Translations under genes and position numbers: made by a program | The notes under the pieces: generated by a model | What the model was told of the DNA's origin: nothing | Database searches by the model: none | The model's input: only the letters and a program-made list of their open reading frames with translations | Shown here: positions 33,724 through 44,658 of the stretch, piece after piece | How positions within the stretch are numbered: the first letter of the stretch is position 1 | How the letters are laid out: each line of letters opens with the position of its first letter | From: Blumeriella jaapii | Taxonomy: Eukaryota; Ascomycota; Leotiomycetes; Helotiales; Drepanopezizaceae | Length of the DNA stretch: 64,000 bases | NCBI GenBank assembly: GCA_009599575.1 | Contig: VWND01000075.1 | Coordinates: 1,426,001 to 1,490,000 of the forward strand | Direction of reading: 5' to 3'

Positions 33724-33760
33724 GCGAGCCATGACCTTCCGTCTTATACGGAAGGCTCGC
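33724..33760. repeat. Hairpin with two overlapping stems
   Basis: CCTTCCGT (33735-33742) pairs with ACGGAAGG (33748-33755) around a 5-nt loop. An outer arm GCGAGCC (33724-33730) pairs with GGCTCGC (33754-33760), sharing two bases with the inner stem, so the two stems compete. No T run follows on either strand, so it does not look like a terminator. Confidence 0.8.
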
Positions 33761-34282
33761 CAGCGAGACCTACAGTACAACAATACAAGTCACATACTAC
33801 TGCATACAATTTCGTTTTTTCAAGCCTCCGGTGAGGGTTCCTACCGATTATTCGGCTATGCACGACACATGAGTAACTCACGGCCTACCGCCTGCCTCCT
33901 CACCAAAGTCGAGCGCGAGTCGAGCGCGTCGAGTCAGAGCAGCCGGGGTAGATGGGTAGATAGCTAGATAGATAGATAGCTACAGTAGCTCAGAACCAAG
34001 TATAGATGGGTCGAGTCACGGCCGAGGAGCACGGCATGTAACGTGAGGAGACAGAGGGATCCAGCTTTGCAATTTGATGCCCCCCCCCCAAATGAGCAGT
34101 CTAGAGCCGATTTTCCCTGGCTGGTGGACGTCAGCACTGTTCCAACCCGATCACCGCCAATTCACAATCCACAATGCACAATGCCCATTTCCCATTTCCC
34201 CCTCCGTCTCGACCCCGCGGCAGTCGCTCCGCGAGCGCATCCTACGCCGCGCGAAAGAACGGCCGCAGTCCAAGCTTCCCAC

Positions 34283-36477
34283 TCAGTGCGCGTCGGTGCT
34301 TCCGGGAAATCGCACGAATCGGTGTCCGAGGTGGCTGGCCGGAGGGAGGTGATTGTGGTGAACGAGCTTGGTCATGCTCTTCACCCCCTGGGTGCGCGCG
34401 CGGGCGGCGTCGATGGGGCACGGCTCATCGTAGCTGTCCATTTGGCAGCACTCGACATGCTTCATCCATCGATTCTGGGCCACGGTCGAGATCGAGGCGC
34501 GCTGCGCGGGGTCGGGGTTCAGCATGGTGAGGAGCATTCTCCGCAGCGCCGGGGGGTGGATGTGCTGGTCGAAGAAGCTCACGTAGGGGTAGTCCCCCTC
34601 CGTGATCGTGAGAGCCTCCTCGGCGTGTTGGGAATTCCACTTCGTCCAGCCTCGAACCAGATCGTCGTACAGCGGCGAGCTGCCCGGCTTGGCTTCGTTC
34701 CACAGGACGCCGTTCGCCGACATGCACAGCATGACGATGGCCGCGCCCCAAACGTCAAGGGGCCGCGGGTCGTACTCATCTATCTCACGCATCAGTCTTT
34801 GGGGGCATACTCCACGACGAGACGTATAGGCATACCCTTCTTGGCAATCACTTCTGGCGCGACGTAGGGCGGGCTACCACACATGCCGGGGGCACAGAGC
34901 CGAATCTCGCCCATGTCTTTGCCACATTGACCCCCGGCCGACCTCAAGCCGGGATGGATGCCGGCAAAGACCTCCGAGACTCCAAAGTCGGTGATCTTGA
35001 GCTTGCTATCCTTGGTGAGCAGCAGGTTCTCCGGCTTGACGTCTCGGTGCGCGATCCCGTTCTTGTGGAGGTAGTTCAGGCCTTGAACAAGCTGTTTGAA
35101 GAGGCAGAGCCGGTCGACAAGACGCTCCTCCTTGGACAGGTACTTCTGGCTCACGAGACCGAAGAGATCTCCCTGCTCGCAGAACTCCATCACGTGGTTC
35201 CACCGTCCATTGTAAGTACACAGGCGGAACGTCTCGACGATGTTTGGGTGGTGGGCACTCTTGGCAATCGAGAACTCCGACTTCACTTTCTGCTCGTAGT
35301 CCTCGCTCTTCTCGTTCGTCGATTTCCCACGGAACTCCTTGACCGCGTAAGTCTCGGCGGAACCGGCGCCCTTCCTGTTCATCAGCTTGACATGGGCTGT
35401 GGCACCCTTTCCAACCGTTTTCCCGCGCCGTCCGACGATCTTGCTGTGGTCGCAGTATTCCGAATAGAGGTCGACCTCTTCTACCATGAAAGTGTCAGGC
35501 AGGCTCATGCTCAGCCGTCTCGACTTGAGCCCCGTGCCAGTGTCTGCTGCCATGCCCCAGACCTGTCTCGGTAGAAGCTGGACATGCTTATTATCATTCT
35601 GCGGTTGGGCCATGGTAGCACCTTCGAGGTCCATGCTCGTGGCGCGATGGCGTCGCATACCGCCCCTAGATGGCTTCTCGTGCGGATGGAACGCTATCTT
35701 GTGCTTGCTGAGACGATCCCGAAGACCCAGACCGACTGAAGACTTGTTGTTGTGTCTGCTCCCAGCAAACGTGTTCCGGGGAGCAGCATCCTCGGGGACA
35801 GCTGGCGGGCCCATCTGCTCGTGGATGACGGGGGATCTAGGTGTGGGTGGGGTGTTCCTCTGGCTGGCGTAGGCAGAACTCGAGGCTGATGGTTTTCCCG
35901 AAGTATGAAGTTGCTCCTTGGGCGTGTCTGCGTCTGAGTCGTTACTGCTGGAGAGCCCATCGACTTGTGTAGCAAGCTTGGTCTTGATCTGAGCGCTGTG
36001 CAACGAGGAGGCGGAATGCGATTGTGTTCTCCTGAACAGTCCCGACAGGCGTCGCTTGGTAGTAGAGGATCTCTCCGATGGTGTTTGCTTCTTCTGGGAC
36101 GGAGACGTAGGTGAATGCGTTCCCGACGCCGAGACTCTCTTCTTTGTTGAAGGTGTCGTGGCGTGACCCAGGATCGCAGGAGGTGGCATCGACGCAAATT
36201 CCTGATCATCGGTCGAGCCGTCCATCTTGCCCCGAGCCAGAAGCATCTGAGGATGTTGGCTGTCCAAGGGCGTGATGGGTTCAAGAGTCGCCTCGCTGCC
36301 CGTCTCATCTTCCTCGCCCTCCTCCTCTGGGATTGTGGGACTTCTGAGGCCGAGGGGACGCGAGTCGAGGGGCAGCGTGTTACTTGATTGTTCTGAATGG
36401 CCATCCAATTGTAGCATCGCAGGATATCTGCGATTCGATTCACGCGACTGAGCGGCGGGACGCGTTACTATCGCCAT
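34283..36477 (-). CDS. Serine/threonine protein kinase, HAL4/SAT4 (NPR1-type) family
   Basis: Exons are 36477-34836 and 34779-34283, joined by a 56-nt intron (GTATGC donor, GACTGATGC branch region), giving 712 residues with an intact frame. The first 300 residues are Ser/Pro-rich and regulatory (phosphorylation-like RRLSMS, RRATS). The catalytic domain shows the Gly loop GKGATAHVKLM, the lysine in YAVKEF, HRDVKPENLL, ITDFGVS, an activation segment with CGSPPYVAPEV, and DPRPLDVWGAAIVM, where the variant W and the large insert after APE are usual in fungal HAL kinases. Yeast Hal4/Sat4 and Hal5 stabilise potassium transporters and nutrient permeases at the plasma membrane. Assignment to the family is confident; orthology to a specific member is not. 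The upstream flank has a GAA array. Confidence 0.9.
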
Positions 36478-36560
36478 TGCGATGGTATGAGAGCCTGTGA
36501 GCGGTCGAGGGAGGGAGGACGCACAGGAAGCGGACTTTTACGAGGTCAAAGAGAGGTTGT

Positions 36561-36614
36561 GAAAAGAAGAAGAAGAAGAAGAAGAAGAAGAAGAAGAAGA
36601 AGAAGAAGAAGAAG
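36561..36614. repeat. GAA trinucleotide array
   Basis: About 16 units of GAA/AGA lie 85-140 bp upstream of the kinase start and are probably within its leader. Confidence 0.95.
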
Positions 36615-39023
36615 CAAGATGCCAGATGCGCGAGTACGACTGAGAAGAGTGCCGTGTCTCTGAATCTCCGTCCGAAATCTTCGCAACCTTCAGGGACGAG
36701 GACGACGTGAGGCGATAATCCTCTTCCGAATCGACGTATCTAATGCAAGCGGGCTGATAAATAGGTTGATGGTTGAGTGGATGCTTGACGACATATCCCC
36801 ACCCAGAGGTCCGCCACCGAACGGTCAATCCGTAGAGATTCGTCGGTTGCTTCTCTCGAGTACCGCGCAGCTCTGGTGATTCTCCGTCGGACATGTAGAA
36901 CGGCAGAAAGGCCTCGGGACAGTGTCAAGCGCCCCGATGTCGACGACGTCAATCTTTGGAAGCCGAGCCTTTCCAGGCCTCAAAGCCTGTGCCGGTCCGG
37001 CAGAGACATTGATAGATACTTGAGTACGTGGTCGCTAGGTCATAGAGTGAGTATATACAAGGAGGTTGTCAACGGCCCATCGCGAGCGCTCGACGCGTCT
37101 TTGCCCGCCGTTCGAGCCACGACGACTGAAGGATGAGCAGCAGGCAGGTGCGACGTCGAGATGTTCGAATCCTCGCGCTTCTTTGGTCCTCCAGCTCTTC
37201 TCTCCAAGGTGCGGTGCAAGAGAGCACGTATAGTACAAACGAGTGGCCTGGGTCTCTCGAGTCCGACGTCTTGCGCGCCGTTTGCTTGACTGTCCGCAGA
37301 AACAGCGCGAGGTGGGCCGTGGGTGACACAGCAGGGGACGGGTGGCATCGACAAAGTTTCCTGCTCGATTCCTCACAACAGGTTGCCGCAGATGACAAGT
37401 ATGGATGTGCATCTACGTCTGTAACTTTCAGCTTCAACCTACAAGCCAGAAACGCTGGCGTTACTGCGTGTGAACAAATCCGTTCTTCTCGAACGCTCCC
37501 TCTCGTCGAGGGGAATCGTCAAGAGAAACTGGTGGGGATAGGACAGGGCGAGTGTGGCAGCACAGCATCGGGAGAGCGAACGCCCGAGAAGCTGGCCAAG
37601 ACGGGAGAAAAGTTCCAGAAAAAAAAAAGAAGAGGAAGAAGAAAATAGAGAGATGTGTTCACTCGGTTCCTACTCCCCCCTTCTAGTCGATGGTCAGAAT
37701 CGTCTTGCATCGAGAAGTGTATCGTGGGAAGCGAGATGCGATCCTGGCTGAGATGTAGCACAAAATGCACTTCGCCGTCGCACCAAACGCCATGATATCT
37801 GCCAAGTAGAGAACTGTGTACAGTAGGTAGGTACCCCGGCTCGGACTTCTATCCGTACTCATTTGAACCGAACATTTCCCATTTTCCACCCAACTCATGC
37901 ATCACCAGCTTCTTCGATGTTTGCCAAGTTTCTCGCTTACGGTTTGACCACAACAATACAGTACCAACTTTCGGTGACAGATACAGACTTTTCTGAAAGC
38001 CACCAAATGCCGGTGTTCGGATCCGTCAGGCCTGTCTAAGATCGAATGACTACGGCTGTCTAGGACCGAAGTCCACGACTCGTCTCGGCAGCGTCGTGCG
38101 GAAGGCTCGAGAAACACAAATCCCGCGTGTACTCCACCGACTCTATTGACTGACCAAGTCGTGATCAGTATCGTGCAACGAATTTATCTGGGCGATCCCA
38201 GTACCTAACTAACCGTGGGGTTCGTTTTCCAGTCTGCTTGTTCTGCTTTGCAGGAATGTGCCTATGGTGGCTTAGTGAAGAGATGCACCAGCTTTCGGGT
38301 ATGCTTACCCATGCTTTCGTATCCCCGACCACAAGAGGGCTGACGATCATGTAGTACAATCAATGAATCAAGGCTGGAAACATAGTTCCAGTTGGTAGAG
38401 ACTTGGCTCCTAGCTTTTACTGCCCGGTTGGCTGCCAACCGCGACTAGGTATGACCACGCGCGGCTCCTTCGTCGCCTCAGCTTCACATCCTTTCTGTGC
38501 TTCTCACCTGGCCCCTATCAATATTTCCGACCCGGCCGAAACCCCAACTGCTAACACTAAGACATCGAATAACACAAAGAGAAAGCGGCAGTTGCCAATA
38601 AGCGCCATCGTTATGTGTGTACCACACGCCCGCTGAGGCATTTTCGCCAACCCCACACCTTGAAGACTGAGCTTCGCGCAACAGGTCCAACCACTGCTCT
38701 AGGATACCTTTTCCAGTGGCATGTATACCGTCTGACACGCCGCACATGTTGTTGGGCTCACGGGGGATAGGCGATCATGATCGATATTCGATGAGAAGAA
38801 TTATCAGCTTCCCTCCTGTGTTTTTGTATGGCCTTTCAGAAGTACCACTGTGTCAGGAGTGCTTCTACGACATGAACGTGGGAGCTCTGGAAGCTCTGCT
38901 TCGGAAGAAAGACTACAGTTGCGTCTGGCCGTCTTCCGTTTCGTCCGAGCTCATCTGAGCTGGGTGTTCTTTTAAAGGCTTCTCGTTCCACCATAGCTTT
39001 CGTGGAACCTTCCCCCGGCTACA

Positions 39024-39155
39024 AATTGCTAGAGATGTCGAGTAAATGTATCATCGGCAGAAAGTGCTAATTGCTAGAGATGTTGAGTAAGTGTCTCATC
39101 GGCAGAAAGTGCTAATTGCTAGAGATGTCGAGTAAATGTCTCATCGGCAGAAGGT
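39024..39155. repeat. 45-bp tandem repeat, about 2.9 copies
   Basis: Units start at 39024, 39069 and 39114 with AATTGCTAGAGATGT, and differ at a few positions, nearly all transitions. The third copy ends at GGCAGAAGG. There are no spacers, so it is not CRISPR-like. Confidence 0.95.
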
Positions 39156-40201
39156 ACCCATGCGCCGCTCGAGAACGGTCTTTGTATGTCGCTGGCCCGG
39201 CTATTGTTGCAATGCTCGCAGCAGGTCCGTACACGGGCTACATCCTTTCCAAACCCTACAACCCAGAAGTAGACGCAATCAAAAACCATCAAACCCTCAG
39301 CCGTTGGCCTTATCGAGAAGCGTGTAAAATTGCATTTGATATCTGCTTTTACAGCGGCACTCAGCACCACCGGATGGATGCCTGTCCAATCGGCAATACG
39401 ATCCGCATCCAACAACAATCCAGGGAAGTGAGCCTTAGGAAAGCTGCTATAGGCGGCCATCTATGGCAACGAGGCAACTAACTTTGTTTTCCTCGATGAT
39501 GGTCTAGCCATAAGAGCGTCAAAGCAAAATCACGTTGTTACTGCACATACATACATACATACCGAGAATTCAAATTCACGTGCTTGGGGTGTCACGACCG
39601 CCGACTCCCAGGCCTGGCAAGCAGCATCACGTGACATCGTTCCTCAAACAACAACAAAGCTCCATAGGTACCTATATTGCGAGGTAGTGTAGTATCAAAG
39701 ACAGAAGGGCACGAGCCGTCCCCTGCCGTTCATTCCGTTTTCATTCTTGGTCGCACGCGCGCAGGAGGCAGAGACTCAAGAGCGACAGAACACAGGCACG
39801 CCGCCGGCACTGTGCTTTGCTGTACAGTATGTCCTGTACGGCGCTACAGTTTCTTATAGCTTCTAATCCTATCGTCGAGTGGAAAATGGTATTAGCTGCC
39901 ACTCCGACCGTTTCGTCTACTCCACACCCGGAAACAACATCAATTCTAGCGCGTGGTCCTGGACTTTGGCGCTACGCGATGTTGTGATTCCCTCGCTCCA
40001 GCGTGGCGTGCTGCCGTCGTCAAGATCCACGATTGTAACCTTGTCCATGGCTCGAATCCCTTTCGTCGGTTTCGGTTCCTCCGTGGTGGCCGATACCGAT
40101 TGCAACGTGACCCCGATTCTGGCTCCAGGTGCCTATCTGGGTGGATTCATCACGCGATCCTCCTATCAACAACCTCCAAAGTCTCCCATCTCCCATCTCC
40201 A

Positions 40202-40223
40202 CCCCCCCCCCCCCCCCCCCCCC
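40202..40223. repeat. C homopolymer, 22 nt
   Basis: An uninterrupted C run lies eight bases beyond the stop codon of the small gene at 40232-40493. Its length is doubtful in any assembly. Confidence 0.9.
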
Positions 40224-40231
40224 TCCTTCAA

Positions 40232-40493
40232 TCATCTCCTCCTCTCCACGCCCTGCTTAGCCAACCAGCGGTCCCAGGGCTCCAACGCGCGGTCCAGCAT
40301 CCTACGCACAGTCAGCCAGGTGCAGGATCTCGGCCAGGCGGTGCAGGTACCCGAGGGGACGCATGATGAGCAGGATGCCCATGTCATCCAGGAAGTTCAG
40401 CAGCTCGACGTCTTGGAGGAAACGCATCGGGCGGAAGAGCAGGCAGATGCCGATGTCGTCGAGGAAGTTGACTAGGCGTCGTCGCAGGTGCAT
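40232..40493 (-). CDS. Candidate small spliced protein with an internally duplicated FLDD-GI-RP motif
   Basis: Exons 40493-40351 and 40301-40232 join through a 49-nt intron (GGG-TACCTG donor, GGCTGAC branch site, GCGTAG acceptor) to give 70 residues. The junction reads MRPLG then MLDRALEPWDRWL. The protein is essentially one motif twice: VNFLDDIGICLLFRPMRFL and LNFLDDMGILLIMRPLGML, each about 19-23 residues, with a short amphipathic tail. A duplicated motif preserved at protein level and a clean splice that removes a stop argue for a real gene. The ATG chosen (MHLRRRL) gives a complete frame, but an upstream exon ending before TCAACTTCC (a CCTAG acceptor stands there) is possible. I know no named family; function unknown. 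Unspliced, the frame ends at LADCA. Confidence 0.42.
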
Positions 40494-42463
40494 GTGTAGG
40501 GGGGGGGGCGGGGGGCGATGATGGGCATGCGAGGGCAGAGTCAGGGATGAGAGGCGATGAGGAGATCCGAGGCTGGATATCCCGTAGGGCTCCTCTGCAC
40601 CGGTAGGTCTGCGTATATGTGTGTCGGTGGCCGGTGGAGTGAAGTGAAGTGAGGGACGTGATGGCGGCGAGAAGATCCCGACCCTCGCTGGCGATGGAGA
40701 AGGGAGGGAGAGCAGTACGAGGTCGGTCGGTTTTGAGGTTGGCAAGTCCCCATACCATTTGGTTGATTCTGTCATCCGCTCGAGCATGTGAAAGAGAACG
40801 TGGCCAGCAGTTGGCTACCTGATGCTATCCCCAAGGACGCAATCCGAGGGTCCTTGGACCCGAACCGACGCCTTGCGATCTCCTTCCTCGACGCCCAACA
40901 TGGCGTGGCCGATTCGGTCGTTGTGTTGGCTGCCCAAAGGCACCACGTCTCGCTCTCTGCGCCAACGCGGGCTCTGCACTATGTATTGCTTGTAGAACAT
41001 GAGGCAGTTGCTCGTGGCTTCGAGCCGCGGGAGCGACACGCACACTGTCAGACCGTCTCCACGGCGTGAGGATGTGCCCTCTCAACGGCGCCACGTCCTA
41101 CTGTACTGTACTGTACTGCACTGTGCAGTCGGTTGTCGACCACGATGGATGAGAGATGCAGGCGCGGACTCTGATCTTCGAGGCGGCCAACCACCGTCGA
41201 CGTGGGCATTGCGTCGGCTGTGAGTTGTCTCTTTCGAGTGACTGAGACAATGCCACCTTTACGCGAGACATGCCAAAACCTCGTTGCCGTGGTAATCGTA
41301 CAGGAGATCTTGGTACTGTACTGTACATAGAATAGGAGACTCTCCGTGGGGGCGTGCGTGTACAGAGCAGAGAGTGCCTCTTGGGCAGGCATGCAAAAAA
41401 GCGCATCGATCTATGGGACCAAGAGCCGCTTGACTCGGAAGTGATTCTCTTCGCTTCAGGCTTGATTTATGTGTATATATTCACTAGATTTGCTAGTCCA
41501 AGCAAGCATTGGGCTTATATCGCATGCATTGGAGTAGGTGTGATATCAGCTGTACTGTACGCACTGTACAGACAGGTGTTGGAAAAAGAGAGCAACCTCA
41601 AACCTCGGAAACAGATGAACACTCGACAGTCTTGGCATTGATTATGGATGAATTATCGTTCTGGAGCCGATGAGTCTGATGTTTCCCAATCGGTTACCCC
41701 CCTTCATGAATTTATTGCTGCATCTCTGTGTATCATGGGATGGGGTAAGGTGTCTGTGACCAAGTGGCTGATTAAGGAGGCATGCGCATCATCTTCCACC
41801 CACGAAAAAGACTTCGGTGCACAGCGGCTGGCGCAAGCAACATTTGTTAATGCGATACCCAATAGTGGAGTACCGGCGCCCGCTTCGAGATGAAACGAAA
41901 CCAAAGTAACGTAGGGAGGGTTCTTTCTGCTACTCTGGTCATTAAAAGGGCAAGGTTTGGGTTGGGCACTGAAAAGTGTCTAAACGCATTAGGCTTTTTC
42001 CTTTTCCTGAAACAGAGCCACGCAATTCCGAGATCGATGGCAGTCCGCGCTGCATTCCGCGGAATTAATGTATATTAAATGAATATCACGTTTCAAGAGC
42101 GAAAAAAGTGGTGCTGTGTAAATCATAATCCACCTATGAAGCATTATAGGGATATAAAATGTTCACGTGATATCCGCGACTGGTCCCGTGCACCAGCCGT
42201 GCCTTTAGGTATCTTCCCGACAAATCCATTTCAATCCTCCGCATATGTCAGACCAGGCCTTCCTTTCCTTTCAAATCACAGCAACACATCCGGTGTTTAT
42301 TGCAAAACCCCCGGTCCACGGAATAGCAGATGTTGCAATTGACATGCTATTGTGTATTCATTCTCAATCAGCATTCGAAAACCACTCTTGTTACATCCGA
42401 TTGAAAACATTCATACGCGGATTGGAATCGTCTTACATTTTCTGGTCGCATACGCAGATCTTC
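40494..42463. other. Gene-poor interval, AT content rising rightward
   Basis: GTAC clusters occur at 41097-41126, 41312-41329 and 41549-41570. A 95-residue + frame at 41354-41641 holds two hydrophobic stretches (VILFASGLIYVYIF, AYIACIGVGVISAVLYALY) but no family likeness. Nothing else is supportable. Confidence 0.4.
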
Positions 42464-42619
42464 TTAGATAGGAGGACAATCGTCAGGATCCTCACTCTTG
42501 CATTGTGGTGGGGATCGGTGTGGGGGTGTTTCGCCATATTTGGAAGCGTGGGGATATGGCGCAGATAAACCAGTAGCTGCTAAAGCGAGGACTCCGAAAA
42601 CATAAATAAGAAAGCGCAT
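42464..42619 (-). CDS. Small secreted peptide (51 residues, two cysteines)
   Basis: A short single-exon frame starts MRFLIYVFGVLALAATGLSA, a textbook signal peptide (one basic residue, 15-residue hydrophobic core, LSA before the cut). The mature part of about 31 residues begins PYPHASKYGE and ends CKSEDPDDCPPI: Pro-rich, acidic, with only two cysteines eight apart. A TATATAA box lies about 135 bp upstream on the same strand (42751-42757), then a pyrimidine-poor leader. It stands alone in a gene-poor, AT-leaning stretch, a common setting for lineage-specific effectors or other short secreted peptides in fungi. Function is unknown; I do not recognise a family. It is too short for ordinary gene callers. 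Confidence 0.55.
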   Translation of the reverse strand: MRFLIYVFGVLALAATGLSAPYPHASKYGETPPHRSPPQCKSEDPDDCPPI

Positions 42620-42750
42620 TTTCACGTGTGTTGGGTTGGTGTTCCAAAGCGAAGTGGATTTCGGAAAGCTCGAGCAATCAATGTTTTTGCCGATGATTTA
42701 AAACTATAGACATAGGGTGGATAACAAGTATTTATATTTTTTTCTCCGTT

Positions 42751-42757
42751 TATATAA
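42751..42757 (-). promoter_or_regulatory. TATA box of the small secreted peptide gene
   Basis: TATATAA within ACTTATATAAACGG on the - strand, about 135 bp upstream of the ATG at 42619. Confidence 0.4.
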
Positions 42758-43307
42758 GTTTTGCTTAAGTTTGGCTAAAGCGTTCTGGAGGTGACGGCGA
42801 AAACTACATCATGTGTGAAACTTTGATAAACATACTGATTTTCCTTTTAAATAAACGTAAAATGCCTGTAACGAGAAAAACCCGTAAGTTTGCGGATTCA
42901 AGTATTTTCAAATAAGAAACGTGCTCGTATCTCGAAAGTTATTGTTTGAAGATCTTTTCATCATTCCTTGCGTCATAGCATAGATTTGCCTTTACGCAAA
43001 AGGAAAAGTTAGTACAACACAATACAATACACAGTAGTCATTGGGAGCCTTTCACCTACCCCTTTCCGTTTGTGAACATCGGATAAAGTGCAAAAGGCAT
43101 TCCCAGCTGTGGGGATACCCAGCGAGGGTCATGTGATCATCATATGATGATAAGGTTACGTGGTAGTCTTTCCCGTCTCACCAACCTGTGATACCAGTAC
43201 CAGCAAAGAAATCCGACTTTTGGGCGTGAGAAGCAATGTCCACTAACTTGGAAAAGCCTAGCTTCCAGCTATGTGCTCAATACCCTGAGATTCAAGGCTT
43301 TTAAACC

Positions 43308-44056
43308 TACAGCACAGCACAGTACAGGACATACACAGGTCCGTAGGTCCGTACTGTACGTACGTACAGTAGCGGACCGTACCGACTCCTTGACTCTCCG
43401 CCAGCCAGAGTCTGTTCAGTTCGCCAAGCGAAGCCGGCCGTATACTTGCTTAGTACAGGCGAGATAGGCTTCCCGATGCCCAACGTGTAGGGAATCTGGC
43501 CTTTCATTGGAAGAATGTTGTAAGGTGTAAGGGTCAGCCAGAGCAACAACGTATGTGGTACATACAGTACAGCCCAAGCCCACGCCCAATGTGGATGCCA
43601 GCTGCCAGCTGCCCGCTCCCAGGTCCCAGGTCCCAGCTCCCACGTCGCCACGCTCAGGGGCACAGATGGAATGTCAAGCGCAAGGGACTGGCACCACGTC
43701 AGGGGCACTGGAATCACTTCACCACTTACAACACCGTACAGTACAGGACAGCACAGTACCTACCGCACAGCGCAGTGCTGACTTGGCCGTAGCTTCGCAC
43801 GGCAGTCAGGTACGCTGTGCAGTCCCGCCGCAGTGCAGTGGGACGAGCTGATCCGTCGTGGCTACGTGGTGCCACGGTCCCTTTCAGATGTGAGCCTCGG
43901 CCCGGCGCGGCGGCCATGGTCGAGAGAGGAGGTGGGGGATAGGGGATCCCCGATGAGAGAAACGATGAAAGCGGTTGGCTGGTATTACTGTATGTCTGTA
44001 CTGTCTGTACGGTCTGTACAGTTTGTACTGTACTTACTGTACTTATCGTACAATAC
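43308..44056. repeat. Cluster of GTAC/ACTGT palindromic motifs
   Basis: Three dense groups of TACTGTAC, ACAGTAC and GTACGTAC units occur within 750 bp (43308-43382, 43732-43767, 43985-44056). The same motif recurs in intergenic DNA through the window. Confidence 0.75.
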
Positions 44057-44144
44057 GTTACCCGACAAAGAAGGGATGAGTCAATCCGCATTCCCGTCGC
44101 GGATTAAGGGACAGTCAGGGTGTATTATGAATGGGAGTCTTGTG

Positions 44145-44290
44145 GACGTAAGCATGATGTCTGTAAGTATGATCTGTAAATATGATGTCTGTAAAAATGA
44201 TATGTGTAAGTATGATGTATATAAGTATAATAAATGGAAGTATTAGATATGTGCTGTGAGTACTATGTGTATAAGTATCATATAAACAAT
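44145..44290. repeat. Degenerate tandem repeat, unit GTAAGTATGATGTCT-like
   Basis: Eight or more copies of a 13-17 nt unit (TGTAAGTATGATGTC, TGTAAATATGATGTC, TATAAGTATAATAAA and so on) lie back to back with growing divergence toward the right. Confidence 0.75.
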
Positions 44291-44552
44291 TGTTTTTTAT
44301 GTTAGTGTTCTATTTGTAAGTAATCTTCATGTAAGTAATGAGTCAGTGTTCAGTAAGATCATATAAGGATCATGAGTTTATATATTATACACGTAAATTT
44401 CGGATCTCGAGTAGATTGCTTAGTGCCTTTTCTTAGCCCTTTCCACTTACGCCTGGGGCAGCCGGCGGCCGAGGGACAGACCGAGAATCGAGTAAAGTAG
44501 AGTAGAGTAAGGTGGATAGAGTAGCACCGCACTTGGGATTTTTCTCGCATCG

Positions 44553-44658
44553 CATTTTTCTTTCTTTTTCTTTCTCCCCCTTCTCCCCCTTCTTCTGCTC
44601 TTCCTCTTCCTCCTCCTCCTCCTCCCCCTCCTCTCTTTTCTTCAACCCCCCTCCTCCG
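44553..44658 (+). promoter_or_regulatory. CT-rich promoter tract
   Basis: A pyrimidine tract of about 106 nt (TTTCTTTCT, CTCCCCCTTCT, TCCTCCTCC) lies about 500-600 bp upstream of the ATG at 45155, in the position of the CT boxes common before fungal transcription starts. Confidence 0.45.

Larger units (their letters stand above)
32243..34282. other. Intergenic region between SSK1 and the HAL4-type kinase
   Basis: Besides the repeats listed separately, this holds GTAC clusters (32516-32551, 33379-33430), two strong inverted repeats (33652-33691 and 33724-33760) and a C run near 34080-34090. Open frames at 33053-33565 on both strands are Arg/Ser/Pro-rich and unsupported. Confidence 0.5.
36478..40231. 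other. Gene-poor interval with repeats
   Basis: Several frames of 60-170 residues occur on both strands but none has a domain, clear codon bias or splice signals I can defend. It contains an A-rich tract near 37620-37645, a threefold 45-bp repeat (39024-39155), ATCACGTGAC near 39625, and GTAC clusters near 37815 and 39820. Confidence 0.4.

Noticed and set aside
38376..38422. tRNA-like half (CAGTTGGTAGAG followed by CTTGGCTCC), reminiscent of a lysine tRNA
   Set aside because: No B box, T arm or acceptor pairing follows; too little for a call.
39024..39155. Regularly spaced direct repeats as a possible CRISPR array
   Set aside because: The copies are directly adjacent without spacers and the genome is eukaryotic.
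39119..39460. 113-residue leftward frame and an overlapping rightward one
   Set aside because: Both overlap the 45-bp tandem repeat and neither shows a domain or bias that favours it.
41354..41641. 95-residue frame with two hydrophobic stretches
   Set aside because: No splice sites, family likeness or conserved tail; chance frames in AT-leaning DNA are often hydrophobic.
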